Positions 29,218-38,716 of a stretch of 64,000 bases of DNA are shown in pieces. The DNA is taken from positions 496,001-560,000 of the forward strand of contig NZ_CP073588.1 of assembly GCF_021560015.1 (NCBI RefSeq). The letters run 5' to 3'. Source of the stretch: Shewanella vesiculosa. Its GTDB lineage: Bacteria > Pseudomonadota > Gammaproteobacteria > Enterobacterales > Shewanellaceae. The first letter of the stretch is position 1. Each line of letters starts with the position of its first letter. The notes under the pieces are model-generated. The model was not told the origin of the DNA, searched no databases, and was given only the letters and a program-made list of their open reading frames with translations. Made by a program: the position numbers and the translations under genes.

Positions 29218-30621
29218 TTAATTGCGGCGTAACTGGGCAAATGCAGCGTTCAGTTTTTGATGGTCTTTATGGCCAGGAGCTGATTCTACTCCTGAATTTA
29301 AGTCGACCCCATAAAATCCCTGTTGGCTGGCAAGAAAAACATTCTCTGCGGTCAACCCGCCGGCCAAGATGGCGTCTTGTTTATTACCAATATTGGCTTG
29401 CCAGTTAAATGTTTGCCCTGTGCCACCAAATTGCTGTGCAGATTTGCTGTCGTACAAATAACGATCGGCCCCGGCAGGTTTTGGACTCACTTCACCGCTC
29501 TGACTGTCAATTGCAATGGCTTTCCAAATCTCGGTGCTAAGTTGCTGCTCAGTCAGTAATGTTTTTAACTCTTTAATTTCAAGTTCTGTTTCATCGCCAT
29601 GTAGTTGCACTGCAAAAAGATCCAGTGTTTTGGCTAAAGCTGCGATATCAGTAACGGCATGATTAACAAACACGCCGACCATGTTTAATCCAATATGATG
29701 TTGGTGCATTTGGGCAACTAAGTCACTTGCTTGTGCTGGCGTTACAGCTCTGGGTGATTTAGGATGAAATATTAATCCTCCAAATACTGCACCTGCTTGT
29801 GCCACTGCTGCAATATCGTCAATTTGAGTCAAGCCGCAAACTTTATTATTACCATAAATCAATTGTCTACAGGCTAAATCAATATCGTCTTGCGCCATTA
29901 TTGAGCTACCGACAAGGTAACCGTCAACTAATGGGTTTAAGCGACACACTTGCTGATGATAATAAATCCCTGACTCACTGATCACCACTCTGTCAGCGGG
30001 GATTTGCGGTGCTAATAATTCTGTGGTGGCAAGGTCGGTACTTAAGTCGCGTAAATTACGGTTATTAATACCAATAATCGGCGCGTTTAGATCAATCGCT
30101 CTAACTAATTCTGCTTCGTTACTGACTTCAGTTAAGCAATCTAAGTGATACTTTGCCGCTTCGTTTGCTAATAATCGATATTGTTGATCATCAAGCACTG
30201 ACAGCATCAGTAAAATGGCATCAGCGCCTTGGTGAGCCGCTAATTTCACTTGGTAAGGGTCGACAAAGAAGTCTTTACAAATAATCGGCTGAGTCACTCT
30301 AGCGCGCACTTTAGGAATGTAGTCCATGTCACCTTGGAAAAATTCTTCGTCGGTTAACACAGAGATGCCTGCAGCATATCGAGTATAAATGTCAGCGATA
30401 GCTTCTACATCAAAGTCGGCGCGGATCAGTCCTTTTGAAGGGCTGGCTTTTTTACATTCAAAAATAAACTGAGCATTCGGCGCTTTCAACGCATCAAATA
30501 AGCTACGATCTGATATTTTAGGTTGTAAGCTGGCTTCGGGGAAACGCAATTTAAGTGCGCTAATATGCGCGACTTTAGTTGCAACGATGCGGGTTAATAC
30601 ATTACTTTCTGGCTTACTCAT
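29218..30621 (-). CDS. trpCF: Bifunctional indole-3-glycerol-phosphate synthase / phosphoribosylanthranilate isomerase
   Basis: A 467-residue fusion, as in enteric bacteria. The TrpC half (about residues 1-255) contains FIFECKKASPSKGLIR, the PIICKDFFVDPYQV strand and ISESGIY. The TrpF half (about 256-467) begins VCGLTQIDD and contains AVQLHGDE and ILAGGLTAENV. The two halves catalyse consecutive steps from phosphoribosylanthranilate to indole-3-glycerol phosphate. The start overlaps trpD by eight bases. Confidence 0.97.
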   Translation of the reverse strand: MSKPESNVLTRIVATKVAHISALKLRFPEASLQPKISDRSLFDALKAPNAQFIFECKKASPSKGLIRADFDVEAIADIYTRYAAGISVLTDEEFFQGDMDYIPKVRARVTQPIICKDFFVDPYQVKLAAHQGADAILLMLSVLDDQQYRLLANEAAKYHLDCLTEVSNEAELVRAIDLNAPIIGINNRNLRDLSTDLATTELLAPQIPADRVVISESGIYYHQQVCRLNPLVDGYLVGSSIMAQDDIDLACRQLIYGNNKVCGLTQIDDIAAVAQAGAVFGGLIFHPKSPRAVTPAQASDLVAQMHQHHIGLNMVGVFVNHAVTDIAALAKTLDLFAVQLHGDETELEIKELKTLLTEQQLSTEIWKAIAIDSQSGEVSPKPAGADRYLYDSKSAQQFGGTGQTFNWQANIGNKQDAILAGGLTAENVFLASQQGFYGVDLNSGVESAPGHKDHQKLNAAFAQLRRN

Positions 30622-31657
30622 GGTGTTCTCCTGCTTGGCTCACGGCAGCTAAATCGGTTAATAAGGTGAAGGCAGCGCCACTGGCAAGGGTTGCTAATGC
30701 TAGCTGTGTACCAGCTTGAACTGAGTCGCACACACCACTGATATACAAAGCACAACCTGCGTTAATGGCCACAGCATCTCGGTGAGCAGGGAGGCCATTA
30801 CCTTGTAAAATAGCTTGCGTTATGAGGGCATTGTCTGCCGGTTCGCCGCCGGTGAGTTGCTCGATACTTGCGCGCTTAACCCCTAGATCTTCAGGGCTAA
30901 GTTGGTAAGTACGCACCACACCGTCTTTTAGTTCTGCCACATAGGTATTGTCATGCAATGCCACTTCATCTAAACCACTACCATGTACCACCATGGCGCG
31001 TTTTACCCCCAAAGCATGGAGCACATGTGCGATAGGCTCGATCAGTTCAAGTGTGTAAACACCTAGAAGCATAAATTCTGGGCTTGCAGGGTTTATTAAC
31101 GGTCCTAGCACATTAAAAATGGTCCGGGTTTTTAACGCTTGTCTAACCGGCACAGCATGTTTTACTCCGCCATGGTAATGCGGCGCAAATAAGAAACATA
31201 AGCCCAGTTTATCTAAACACTGGCTTCCGGCATCTGGTGTCATGGTGAGTGCAATACCGCAATGGGATAACAAGTCAGATGAACCAGACTTACTCGATAC
31301 ACTGCGATTACCATGTTTTGCGACTTTAGCGCCAGCTGCAGCAGCAACAAAAGCGGCTGTAGTGGAAATATTGATGGTGTTATGTCCATCACCACCGGTA
31401 CCGACAATATCAACAATGCCGGTTTGTTTTGAGGCATCACTGCGTGGGAAGGGTTTAGCGGCTTGCCGTAATGCGTCTGCCGCTCCGGCTATTTCATCAA
31501 TGGTTTCGCCACGCATTTTTAGCGCCACTAACATCCCCGCCATGGTGGCAGGTTGCATATCCCCTTGAATAATCGCGCTAAAAACTTGTGTCATTTGTTC
31601 ACGAGTTAACGCAGTACCTTGATAAAGGCGGTCGAATAAAGCTTGCAGATTATCCAT
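30614..31657 (-). CDS. trpD: Anthranilate phosphoribosyltransferase
   Basis: A 347-residue TrpD without a fused TrpG domain. It has GTGGDGHNTINIST (the PRPP-binding glycine loop), KHGNRSVSSKSGSSD, and NVLGPLINPASP. It transfers phosphoribose to anthranilate. The start and the trpG stop share one base (TAATG-type junction), so the two genes are translationally linked. Confidence 0.97.
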   Translation of the reverse strand: MDNLQALFDRLYQGTALTREQMTQVFSAIIQGDMQPATMAGMLVALKMRGETIDEIAGAADALRQAAKPFPRSDASKQTGIVDIVGTGGDGHNTINISTTAAFVAAAAGAKVAKHGNRSVSSKSGSSDLLSHCGIALTMTPDAGSQCLDKLGLCFLFAPHYHGGVKHAVPVRQALKTRTIFNVLGPLINPASPEFMLLGVYTLELIEPIAHVLHALGVKRAMVVHGSGLDEVALHDNTYVAELKDGVVRTYQLSPEDLGVKRASIEQLTGGEPADNALITQAILQGNGLPAHRDAVAINAGCALYISGVCDSVQAGTQLALATLASGAAFTLLTDLAAVSQAGEHHE

Positions 31658-32304
31658 TATTCTCCTCCAGTAAAGGCGTGGTCTTGGGTTAAATACGCTA
31701 ATGTTTGCGTCAGCAGTTGGCTACCTAAGGTGGTTAAAATTGATTCTGGATGAAACTGAAAGCCTATTGCTTGATGTTGTGGATGCAATATTGCCATCGG
31801 CATATCATCGGTAGTGGCAATGATTTCTAAGCAATCAGGTACCTTTGTCGCCACCAAACTGTGGTAGCGCGCAACCGGTAATGGTGAGGGTAAATTGGCA
31901 AATACGCCTTGACCATTATGGAAGGTGGGGCTGGCTTTACCGTGAACCACAAATGGTGCTCGTTCTACTTTACCGCCATAATATTCGACCATAGCTTGAT
32001 GACCTAAACAAATGCCCAACATTGGAACTTTGCCAGCTACTTTACCAATCAGTTCCATCATGCAGCCCGCTTCATGAGGGGCTCCTGGGCCTGGTGATAA
32101 TACTAAGGCTGCTTTTGAGGTTTCATTGATAAGCTTTTGTGCAACATAATCGGCGCTGACATCATTACGGTAAATGATGACTTCACAACCAAGGCTGCGG
32201 AATTGATCGACTAAGTTGTAGGTGAATGAGTCAAAGTTATCCAGTAGGTACAGTTTCATGCGGTTAGTCGCTTGGTTACTGGCTTGTGTGGTTGCAGTGC
32301 TCAT
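31657..32304 (-). CDS. trpG: Anthranilate synthase glutamine amidotransferase subunit
   Basis: A 215-residue class I glutamine amidotransferase. The nucleophilic Cys is in MLGICLGHQAM, and the His-Glu pair is in GFQFHPESILT. It supplies ammonia to TrpE. The first 15 residues are Thr/Gln/Asn-rich, before the family start MKLYLLDNFDSFTYN, so the Met at residue 16 (about 32259) is an alternative start. It overlaps the trpE stop by four bases. Confidence 0.95.
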   Translation of the reverse strand: MSTATTQASNQATNRMKLYLLDNFDSFTYNLVDQFRSLGCEVIIYRNDVSADYVAQKLINETSKAALVLSPGPGAPHEAGCMMELIGKVAGKVPMLGICLGHQAMVEYYGGKVERAPFVVHGKASPTFHNGQGVFANLPSPLPVARYHSLVATKVPDCLEIIATTDDMPMAILHPQHQAIGFQFHPESILTTLGSQLLTQTLAYLTQDHAFTGGE

Positions 32305-33905
32305 AGGCCACCTCCCATCTTTATTGCTGAGATAACCGCTTGGGCTTTTTGACGAGTTTCATCGGCTTCGGCTTGTGGGTCTGAATCAAACACCACGCCA
32401 GCACCTGCTTGTATATGAGCAACCCCATTTTTAACAAAGGCTGAACGGATAACAATGCAGGTATCCATGTCGCCAAGACCATTGAGGTAACCTACAGCGC
32501 CACCATAACTGCCGCGACGAGCTTGCTCTGCTTGGCGAACTAATTGCGATGCACGTACTTTTGGCGCGCCCACTAAAGTTCCCATGTTCATGCAGGCTTG
32601 ATAAGCGTGCAGGGCATCTAAATCTAAGCGTAATTGACCGGTGACGCGACTGACTAAATGCATCACGTGCGAATAACGATCAACTTTTAACAGTTCGGCC
32701 ACTTTACGGCTACCGCTTTGGCTGATGCGAGCAATGTCATTGCGGGCTAAATCGACTAGCATTAAATGTTCAGACAATTCTTTCTTATCTAAACGTAGCT
32801 CGAGCTCTATACGACTGTCTAGGTCAAAATCAATCTCACCTTGGGCATTTTTACCGCGCTTTCGGGTGCCAGCAATGGGATACACTTCAACTTGGTTACT
32901 GGCCGCATCGTATTTCAGGGCACTTTCTGGCGATGCGCCAAATAAGGTGAAATCAGGACCTCTGAAATAGAACATATACGGACTAGGATTGGTTAAGCGC
33001 AAAGCCCGATACGCCCCAAGGGTATTCGGACAAGGTAGACTGAAACAACGTGATGGCACCACTTGGAAAATATCACCGGCGACAATATGTTCTTTTAAAT
33101 CAATCACGGTCTGCTTAAATTGCTCGTCGGTGATGTTAACTTCTTCGTCGGTTGTCACTGGCGTTAAATGAGCAATATCGCCTAGCTCAGCGCATTGTTC
33201 GGTAACGTGTTGCAGTTGCAAGGCTAATTGCTCTGCAATGATGTTATCTTGACCGAATTGGTGGCTGACAATCTCAGCTTGCTGAGTTTGATGGTCAATT
33301 AAAATAAGTGTCTCAGCTAGATAAAATAAATAGTCTGGGCAATCATTATGCGCATTGGGCGCAGCAGGGAGTGGCTCGACGGTATCAATTAAGTCATATG
33401 CTAATACACCACCTAAGAATAAATCTTCAAATTTAAGCGGATTATTAGTTTGTATGTGCTTGATAAACATTCTTAAGCCATCAAGAGGCGATGTTGACTT
33501 TAACCGTGCATCTTCATCTTGTAACTCGGTGGCTTTTTGCAGCGTCACGATGAGAGTATCATTATCTCGTTGTTGCTGTGCATCACTGAAGAAGTTCGCT
33601 ATTGGCGCTAACAACGCTGCACCATTTTGAGTTAATGCGCTGAAGCTAAGCTGATAACCGTCGCAACGAATCATCATTGCCGCATGGGTGAGGACGATAC
33701 TTTTTAAATGGTCTTTACTTTCGACCTCCGCAGACTCTAACAGCATGGTATGCGGCGCGTTATTAGTCACTTGCTGATACAGTTTTAGCGGATCTGTATG
33801 GTAGGTTAGTGCCTGCTTTTGCGTGGTAACCTGAGCGAGTTGATTTGGTGTAGTCACTGTTGTCGTCACTATGTCGCCGCTCCTTGTATCATGTTTATTT
33901 ATCAT
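32301..33905 (-). CDS. trpE: Anthranilate synthase component I
   Basis: A 534-residue chorismate-binding enzyme that makes anthranilate with TrpG ammonia. The feedback-inhibition site LLES, which binds tryptophan in enteric TrpE, is present near residue 55. The catalytic domain shows FQVVPSRCFSL, GASPESAL, PIAGTRKRG, ELRLDKKELSEHLMLVDLARND and GAGVVFDSDPQAE. The N-terminus is about 15 residues longer than usual, so a later start is possible. It is the first enzyme gene of the operon, preceded by trpL and the attenuator. Confidence 0.96.
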   Translation of the reverse strand: MINKHDTRSGDIVTTTVTTPNQLAQVTTQKQALTYHTDPLKLYQQVTNNAPHTMLLESAEVESKDHLKSIVLTHAAMMIRCDGYQLSFSALTQNGAALLAPIANFFSDAQQQRDNDTLIVTLQKATELQDEDARLKSTSPLDGLRMFIKHIQTNNPLKFEDLFLGGVLAYDLIDTVEPLPAAPNAHNDCPDYLFYLAETLILIDHQTQQAEIVSHQFGQDNIIAEQLALQLQHVTEQCAELGDIAHLTPVTTDEEVNITDEQFKQTVIDLKEHIVAGDIFQVVPSRCFSLPCPNTLGAYRALRLTNPSPYMFYFRGPDFTLFGASPESALKYDAASNQVEVYPIAGTRKRGKNAQGEIDFDLDSRIELELRLDKKELSEHLMLVDLARNDIARISQSGSRKVAELLKVDRYSHVMHLVSRVTGQLRLDLDALHAYQACMNMGTLVGAPKVRASQLVRQAEQARRGSYGGAVGYLNGLGDMDTCIVIRSAFVKNGVAHIQAGAGVVFDSDPQAEADETRQKAQAVISAIKMGGGL

Positions 33906-33965
33906 CTATTGGCCTCTAATATTGTGTAACCCGAGTGACTAATTTTGCATGGGCCAGATAACAAG

Positions 33966-33989
33966 AAAGCCCACATTTCTGCGGGCTTT
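33966..33989 (-). promoter_or_regulatory. trp attenuator hairpin
   Basis: AAAGCCCGC pairs with GTGGGCTTT (one G-U) around a six-base loop, between trpL and trpE. On the minus strand the run after it is CTTGTTAT, a poor U tract, whereas the plus strand has TTTTT. The position and preceding leader peptide identify it as the attenuator; its efficiency is uncertain. Confidence 0.75.
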
Positions 33990-34039
33990 TTGGTAAAATC
34001 TTGTCTCTTAAAAATGAGCACAACGCTTCACACCACCCG

Positions 34040-34096
34040 TTAATTTGGGAAGTGCCACCACCAAGTAATGTGTAATGAAGCTAAAGAATGTGTCAT
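34040..34096 (-). CDS. trpL: trp operon leader peptide
   Basis: An 18-codon frame, MTHSLASLHITWWWHFPN, with three consecutive Trp codons (TGG TGG TGG). It lies 51 bases before the attenuator hairpin and about 135 bases before trpE. When charged tRNA-Trp is scarce, ribosomes would stall on these codons and favour the antiterminated structure, as in E. coli trpL. There is no strong Shine-Dalgarno site. A TTGACA hexamer further upstream (near 34162) may belong to the operon promoter, but I see no convincing -10 at the right spacing. Confidence 0.88.
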   Translation of the reverse strand: MTHSLASLHITWWWHFPN

Positions 34097-34322
34097 TGTT
34101 AATCGCTATGTTATGTCTTTGTTTAATGCCTATAGGAAAACCCAGCTGGAGAGTAATGTCAATTGAATATTTCTCAAAAGCCATTAAAAAATGACAACCA
34201 GGATAACGAGAGGCTAATTATTGAGCGCTTTAGGTGGCTTGTGTATAAATAATTCATCAATTGCCATCATTTATTCATAAATCCAAGCAGTATTTTTATC
34301 GCTACTCTTGTACAATAAGCAC

Positions 34323-35183
34323 ATGATTACAGAGACTCTCCTGGCCGATCTTCATAGCCACACGACCGCATCAGACGGTCAATTAACACCAACCGAATTA
34401 TTAACTCGCGCTATTGAAAAAGGCGTCGAGATGTTTGCTATTACTGACCACGACACAGTCGGAGGGTTAGCAGAAGCGCATCTTGCCAATCAAGCGCACG
34501 CCACACCATTAGTGTTAATTAATGGTTGTGAGATTTCAACGCGTTGGAACAGTTTTGATATTCATATTGTCGGTTTAAACTTAGATATCGGCCATATTGA
34601 ATTATTAGACTTTTTAACTCACCAACGCCAATTGCGTGAAGTGCGTGCCCAAGAAATTGGTGAGCGTTTAGCTAAGGCCGGGATTGAGGGGGCTTATGAC
34701 GGCGCAAAAGCAATTGCTGGCGACGCCGCACTGAGCCGTGGCCATTATGCAAGATGGCTAGCTGATAATGGTCATGCGACAGATATGCCTAGCGTGTTCA
34801 AACGTTACTTAGCGCGCGGAAAAACCGGTTATGTGCCTAATAATTGGGGCGACATGGCCAATGCGATAAACCACATTCATCAAGCGGGTGGCGTTGCAGT
34901 CTTGGCTCACCCTAGTGGTTATAAATTATCGGCCAAATGGCTTAAGCGCTTAGTACGTGAATTTGCAGAGGCCGGTGGCGATGCGATGGAAGTTATTCTA
35001 GGCCAGCAAACATTGGATGATCGTAATAATCTTATCGCATTAAGTAAGCAAAATAACCTACTTGCTTCTGTGGGGAGCGATTTCCACTTCCCCAGTAATT
35101 GGATCGAGCTAGGTAAAAACTTATTCCAACCTCAAGGTGTGGAATGGGTTTGGCAATCACAACATTGGACGGAAAGAGCATGA
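34323..35183 (+). CDS. rnm: PHP-domain 5'-3' exoribonuclease RNase AM (YciV/TrpH)
   Basis: A 286-residue PHP phosphoesterase. Metal-binding motifs are DLHSHTTASDG near the start, ITDHDTVGG, the INGCEIST Glu, VLAHPSGY and GSDFHFPS. E. coli RNase AM degrades short RNAs and trims the 5' ends of rRNAs. ATG 34323 is chosen over a TTG at 34308. The gene is divergent from the trp operon and overlaps yciO by ATGA, an arrangement seen in other gammaproteobacteria. Confidence 0.92.
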   Translation: MITETLLADLHSHTTASDGQLTPTELLTRAIEKGVEMFAITDHDTVGGLAEAHLANQAHATPLVLINGCEISTRWNSFDIHIVGLNLDIGHIELLDFLTHQRQLREVRAQEIGERLAKAGIEGAYDGAKAIAGDAALSRGHYARWLADNGHATDMPSVFKRYLARGKTGYVPNNWGDMANAINHIHQAGGVAVLAHPSGYKLSAKWLKRLVREFAEAGGDAMEVILGQQTLDDRNNLIALSKQNNLLASVGSDFHFPSNWIELGKNLFQPQGVEWVWQSQHWTERA

Positions 35184-35800
35184 GTCAATTTTGGTATATT
35201 CATGATGAAAACCCACAAGCAAGGTTAATAAACCAAGCGGTGGCGATTCTTAAACAAGGTGGAGTCATTGTTTACCCAACAGACTCTGGTTATGCATTAG
35301 GCTGTATGATTGGCGAAAAAAATGCCATGACGCGCATGGCGCGTATTCGCCAGATTGAAAACGACACCAATTTTTCATTAATGTGTCGTGATTTATCTGA
35401 GCTGGCTAATTTTGCCCGGGTTGATAATCAAGCATATCGTTTATTAAAAAGCTGTATGCCTGGGCCATATACGTTTATTTTCAAAGCCACTAAAGAAGTG
35501 CCGCGCCGGTTACAATGCGATAAAAAACGCACCATAGGTATCCGCGTGCCTAATAATGTTATTGCATTGGCGTTACTTGAAGCATTGGGTGAGCCGATGA
35601 TGACCACCAGTTTGGTTATGCCAAATGAGCAATTTGCTGAGTCAGACCCTGAGCATATTCGCGACATTCTCGATCACCTAGTCGAAGGTATTATTCATGG
35701 CGGCTATTTGCCTGAAAATCAAACGACTGTGATTGATATGTCTGAAGATGAGATGGTGATATTACGTCATGGTGCTGGCGATACCAGTGCATTTGAATAA
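35180..35800 (+). CDS. yciO: YciO, Sua5/YrdC-family protein
   Basis: A 206-residue protein with the YrdC fold: GGVIVYPTDSGYALGC near the start, KSCMPGPYTFIFKAT and GIRVPNN further on. It is related to the threonylcarbamoyl-AMP synthase TsaC/Sua5, but the YciO branch has an undefined role. The start is ATG 35180, in an ATGA overlap with rnm, not the upstream GTG-type start in the same frame; a GGAAAGAG site precedes it. Confidence 0.93.
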   Translation: MSQFWYIHDENPQARLINQAVAILKQGGVIVYPTDSGYALGCMIGEKNAMTRMARIRQIENDTNFSLMCRDLSELANFARVDNQAYRLLKSCMPGPYTFIFKATKEVPRRLQCDKKRTIGIRVPNNVIALALLEALGEPMMTTSLVMPNEQFAESDPEHIRDILDHLVEGIIHGGYLPENQTTVIDMSEDEMVILRHGAGDTSAFE

Positions 35801-35812
35801 CCACAGGTGACC

Positions 35813-36628
35813 ATGGTTGATGAACCGTCAAGGATAAATATGCAAGGTAGCCAGCAGAGCCTGCCATTGGCAGTGGTTCGTGGCCAAGTACTTGATAGCA
35901 TGCCACTAGACTTGTTTATTCCGCCTGAGGCCTTAGAAGTGTTTCTTGAAACCTTCGAGGGCCCGCTGGATTTATTGCTGTATCTTATTCTCAAACAAAA
36001 ATTGGATGTGGTTGATTTACCCATTCAACAAATTACCCAGCAATATTTACTCTATATTGAGATCCTGACTGAAGCACGGATTGAGCTGGCGGCTGATTAT
36101 TTAGTGATGGCCGCAACCTTAGCTGAAATTAAGTCACGTTTGCTTTTGCCTAAAATGGCCAGTGAAAATGATGAGGAAGAAGACCCTCGCGTGGTACTGA
36201 TCCGGCAATTAAAAGCCTATGAAGTGATAAAGCAAGCTGCTGCAGATATCGATGCATTACCACGGATTGAGCGAGATGTATTACAAGCATCTGTGAGTGC
36301 AGCTCCAGACATTAAACCTGTCACTGTGCCACCTGAAGTGTCGCTGGTGGATATTGCCCGCGCGTTTGGTGAAGTGCTGAAACGCATTGATGCCAATGAA
36401 GATCATCATGTTAAGCGCGAACAGTTATCAACCCGCGAGCGTATGAGCCAAATTTTAGCCAGGTTATCCAGTACCGAATTCATTGGTTTTGAGTGTTTGT
36501 TTGATGTCAGTGAAGGCCGAGCCGGTGTGGTCGTGAGCTTTTTGGCACTTATGGAGCTGGTTAAAGAGTTACTGGTTGAATTAGTACAAAATGAACCTTT
36601 CTCGCCCATTTATGTAAAAGCCTATTAA
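35813..36628 (+). CDS. scpA: Segregation and condensation protein A
   Basis: A 271-residue kleisin. The N-terminal Smc/ScpB-binding region begins after about 45 residues with EVFLETFEGPLDLLLYLI, then LDVVDLPIQQITQQYLLYIE and LAADYLVMAATLAEIKSRLLLPK. The C-terminal winged helix has LSTRERMSQILARL. It bridges Smc (or MksB-type) heads with ScpB in chromosome segregation. ATG 35813 has AGG five bases ahead; the GTG six bases upstream is an alternative. Twelve bases follow yciO, so the genes are probably cotranscribed. Confidence 0.93.
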   Translation: MVDEPSRINMQGSQQSLPLAVVRGQVLDSMPLDLFIPPEALEVFLETFEGPLDLLLYLILKQKLDVVDLPIQQITQQYLLYIEILTEARIELAADYLVMAATLAEIKSRLLLPKMASENDEEEDPRVVLIRQLKAYEVIKQAAADIDALPRIERDVLQASVSAAPDIKPVTVPPEVSLVDIARAFGEVLKRIDANEDHHVKREQLSTRERMSQILARLSSTEFIGFECLFDVSEGRAGVVVSFLALMELVKELLVELVQNEPFSPIYVKAY

Positions 36629-36754
36629 TCAAGCTCAACGCTGTGAGCAAAACACATGACAAGTTTGACATAACGGACGTAGCATAACGCAAATATTAAC
36701 GATTTATCCCTCTCTTTTATTCAAAGTTGAGGTTAACGATATTCGAAGAGATCC

Positions 36755-37500
36755 ATGAAGCCAATTAATCCTACACAGCTAAAGCAACTTATCGAAGCCA
36801 GTTTATTTGTCTTAGCTAAGCCATTGTCAGTTAACGCTATCAAAGAAACTGTGTTGGCTGACTTTAGTGTGTCGCGCCTGCGCATTCAGGAAGTGCTTGA
36901 TGAATTACAACTAGATTATCAAGAGCGTGGAGTGCAACTAGTGAAAGTTGCCAGTGGTTATCGCTTCCAAACTCAGGAAATGCTCAGTCCTTACCTGCAA
37001 CCGCTATGGCAAGAGAAATCTCCTAAGTATTCACGTGCAACCCTGGAGACCTTAGCGGTTATTGCTTATCGACAACCGGTAACTCGTGGCGATATTGAAT
37101 ATATTAGAGGCGTGGCTATTAGCAGCCATATCATAAAGCTTAGTCGATCGCCAGTGGATTAAAGTAGTGGGCCCATAAAGAGGTACCTGGTAGGCCTGCG
37201 TTATTTGCCACCAGCAGTGTATTTCTCGATTACTTTAATCTTACCAAGCTAGCCGACTTGCCAGCCTTAACTGATGCCGACTCTTTACATGCTTTATTTG
37301 AAAAAGCTCAGCTAGGCATGGACAATCAATCTGAGCTTGAAACCGTCGTTGATCCAGATAACGATGACGTCGTTACCCTTGATGAGGTATCTGAGCCAGA
37401 TGGAGCTATTAAGTTTGATGAACAAGATGGCGCGGTTAACAATGACATTGATCCTGACAATCAAAACGATAATAATCCTTCGCATCAGCCACATCATTAA
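36755..37500 (+). pseudogene. scpB: Segregation and condensation protein B, reading frame broken twice
   Basis: The first frame (36755 to about 37138) gives a normal ScpB N-terminus: LKQLIEASLFVLAKPLS, RFQTQEMLSPYLQPLWQEK, ETLAVIAYRQPVTRGDIEYIRG, SSHIIK. The sequence then continues in a second frame as LVDRQWIKVVG (37140-37172) and in a third as HKEVPGRPALFATSSVFLDYF (37174 on), ending at 37500 with a long acidic Asp/Asn tail. Two bases are missing near 37139 and one C is extra at 37172-37174; together they do not restore the frame. Read together these pieces make a complete ScpB. As given, the product ends at 37162. scpB is usually conserved, so sequencing error must be excluded. Confidence 0.85.
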
Positions 37501-37598
37501 TTAAGCATGTGATATAACCCTTATCGGTAACATCTTGGTGCACCTCTAGCGCTATTCGTTTTCCTCATCAATATCTAAGAGTTGGTCCAGTCGCTTTA

Positions 37599-38525
37599 TC
37601 ACATCCACACTTTTACATGTGTCGACGGCGATTGATAATGGCCACTTTGAGGCAGATTGGCTAACATGTAATCGATAAAGCGTTGGCTGGCAAGACTTAA
37701 AAAACGCCTCGAAGGGTAAACTAAAAAGACTACCGCCATATAAGGTGGGAGTTCATTAAACAATCGCACCAATTTGCCATGCTTAAAATCCTCCTGACAA
37801 ATTCGCAAAGGTAAATAACCTATGCCGCGGCCAGAAAGCGTTGCTTCATAAGCGAGTTGGATACTATTGGTACACAAATTACCTTTTACCGCTTGCATCG
37901 CATCATTTGCCAAAGGCACTTCGCTGAAGGTTTTACCATTAGGGAAGCGAAATAAAATCGAATTATATTGTTCTATGTCCTCTGGTGAATGCGGTGTTCC
38001 GGCGTTAGCCAGATATTGTGGACTGGCAACAAAATATAACTCTTCGCGAATAATCGGTTTTGCCACCATGTCTATTTCGCTAAACGTTTCTTGGACCATA
38101 AATGCAATATCGATATTGTGTCTGACCATATCGAGGGGTTCTGTGCTGCTAATAATTTCAACTGACAGCTTTGGATTTGCGTCCATAAAATTAAAAATTT
38201 TGCTGACAATGTCCATCATTTCTGGGATAGGGAAGATTAATATCCGCAGATGGCCATTGAGTTCAGCTTTATTATCGGTGATCTCATCTAATGTCTGTGC
38301 TAAATCAGCTAGCATAGTTAAGGTTTTTTGATAGAAATGACTGCCTGCGGAGGTGAGGGTGATGGCGCGGCTTTGACGGTGAAACAGCTTTAAATTTAAT
38401 GACTCCTCTAACGATTGCAAGCGTCTACTGACGGTTGACTTAGGCAAATTCAATAAGTTAGCCGCTTCAAGAATGCTGCCGGTTTCGACGATGCGGTGGA
38501 ATAATGCAATGTCTTCAGTTTTCAT
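37599..38525 (-). CDS. LysR-family regulator, divergent from an RND efflux pair
   Basis: A 308-residue LysR regulator. The N-terminal winged helix-turn-helix is at residues 1-60 (ALFHRIVETGSILEAANLLNL, PKSTVSRRLQSLEESL), followed by a two-lobed effector domain. The form SKSTVSRR-type recognition helix and the LFHRQSRAITLT segment are typical of the AaeR/DmlR-like branch. ATG 38525 gives the family N-terminus; the frame also stays open upstream to 38585. It is divergent from the adaptor and pump genes, and the 190-base space between probably holds its operator. Confidence 0.9.
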   Translation of the reverse strand: MKTEDIALFHRIVETGSILEAANLLNLPKSTVSRRLQSLEESLNLKLFHRQSRAITLTSAGSHFYQKTLTMLADLAQTLDEITDNKAELNGHLRILIFPIPEMMDIVSKIFNFMDANPKLSVEIISSTEPLDMVRHNIDIAFMVQETFSEIDMVAKPIIREELYFVASPQYLANAGTPHSPEDIEQYNSILFRFPNGKTFSEVPLANDAMQAVKGNLCTNSIQLAYEATLSGRGIGYLPLRICQEDFKHGKLVRLFNELPPYMAVVFLVYPSRRFLSLASQRFIDYMLANLPQSGHYQSPSTHVKVWM

Positions 38526-38716
38526 ATTGTTTGCTCTAATAATGCTTGATAAGTCAAACTCAAATAATGGGATTGATATTCCCAAATAAACCCATTTATT
38601 GCAACTATAATTCAGCGTATTGTTCGAACCAATTGTAAATTAACTGTCATCTCAAAAAGAGATGATGATGTTGTCATTACGTCAGTTTAAATCTCTGTTA
38701 CCAAGGAACATAATCG

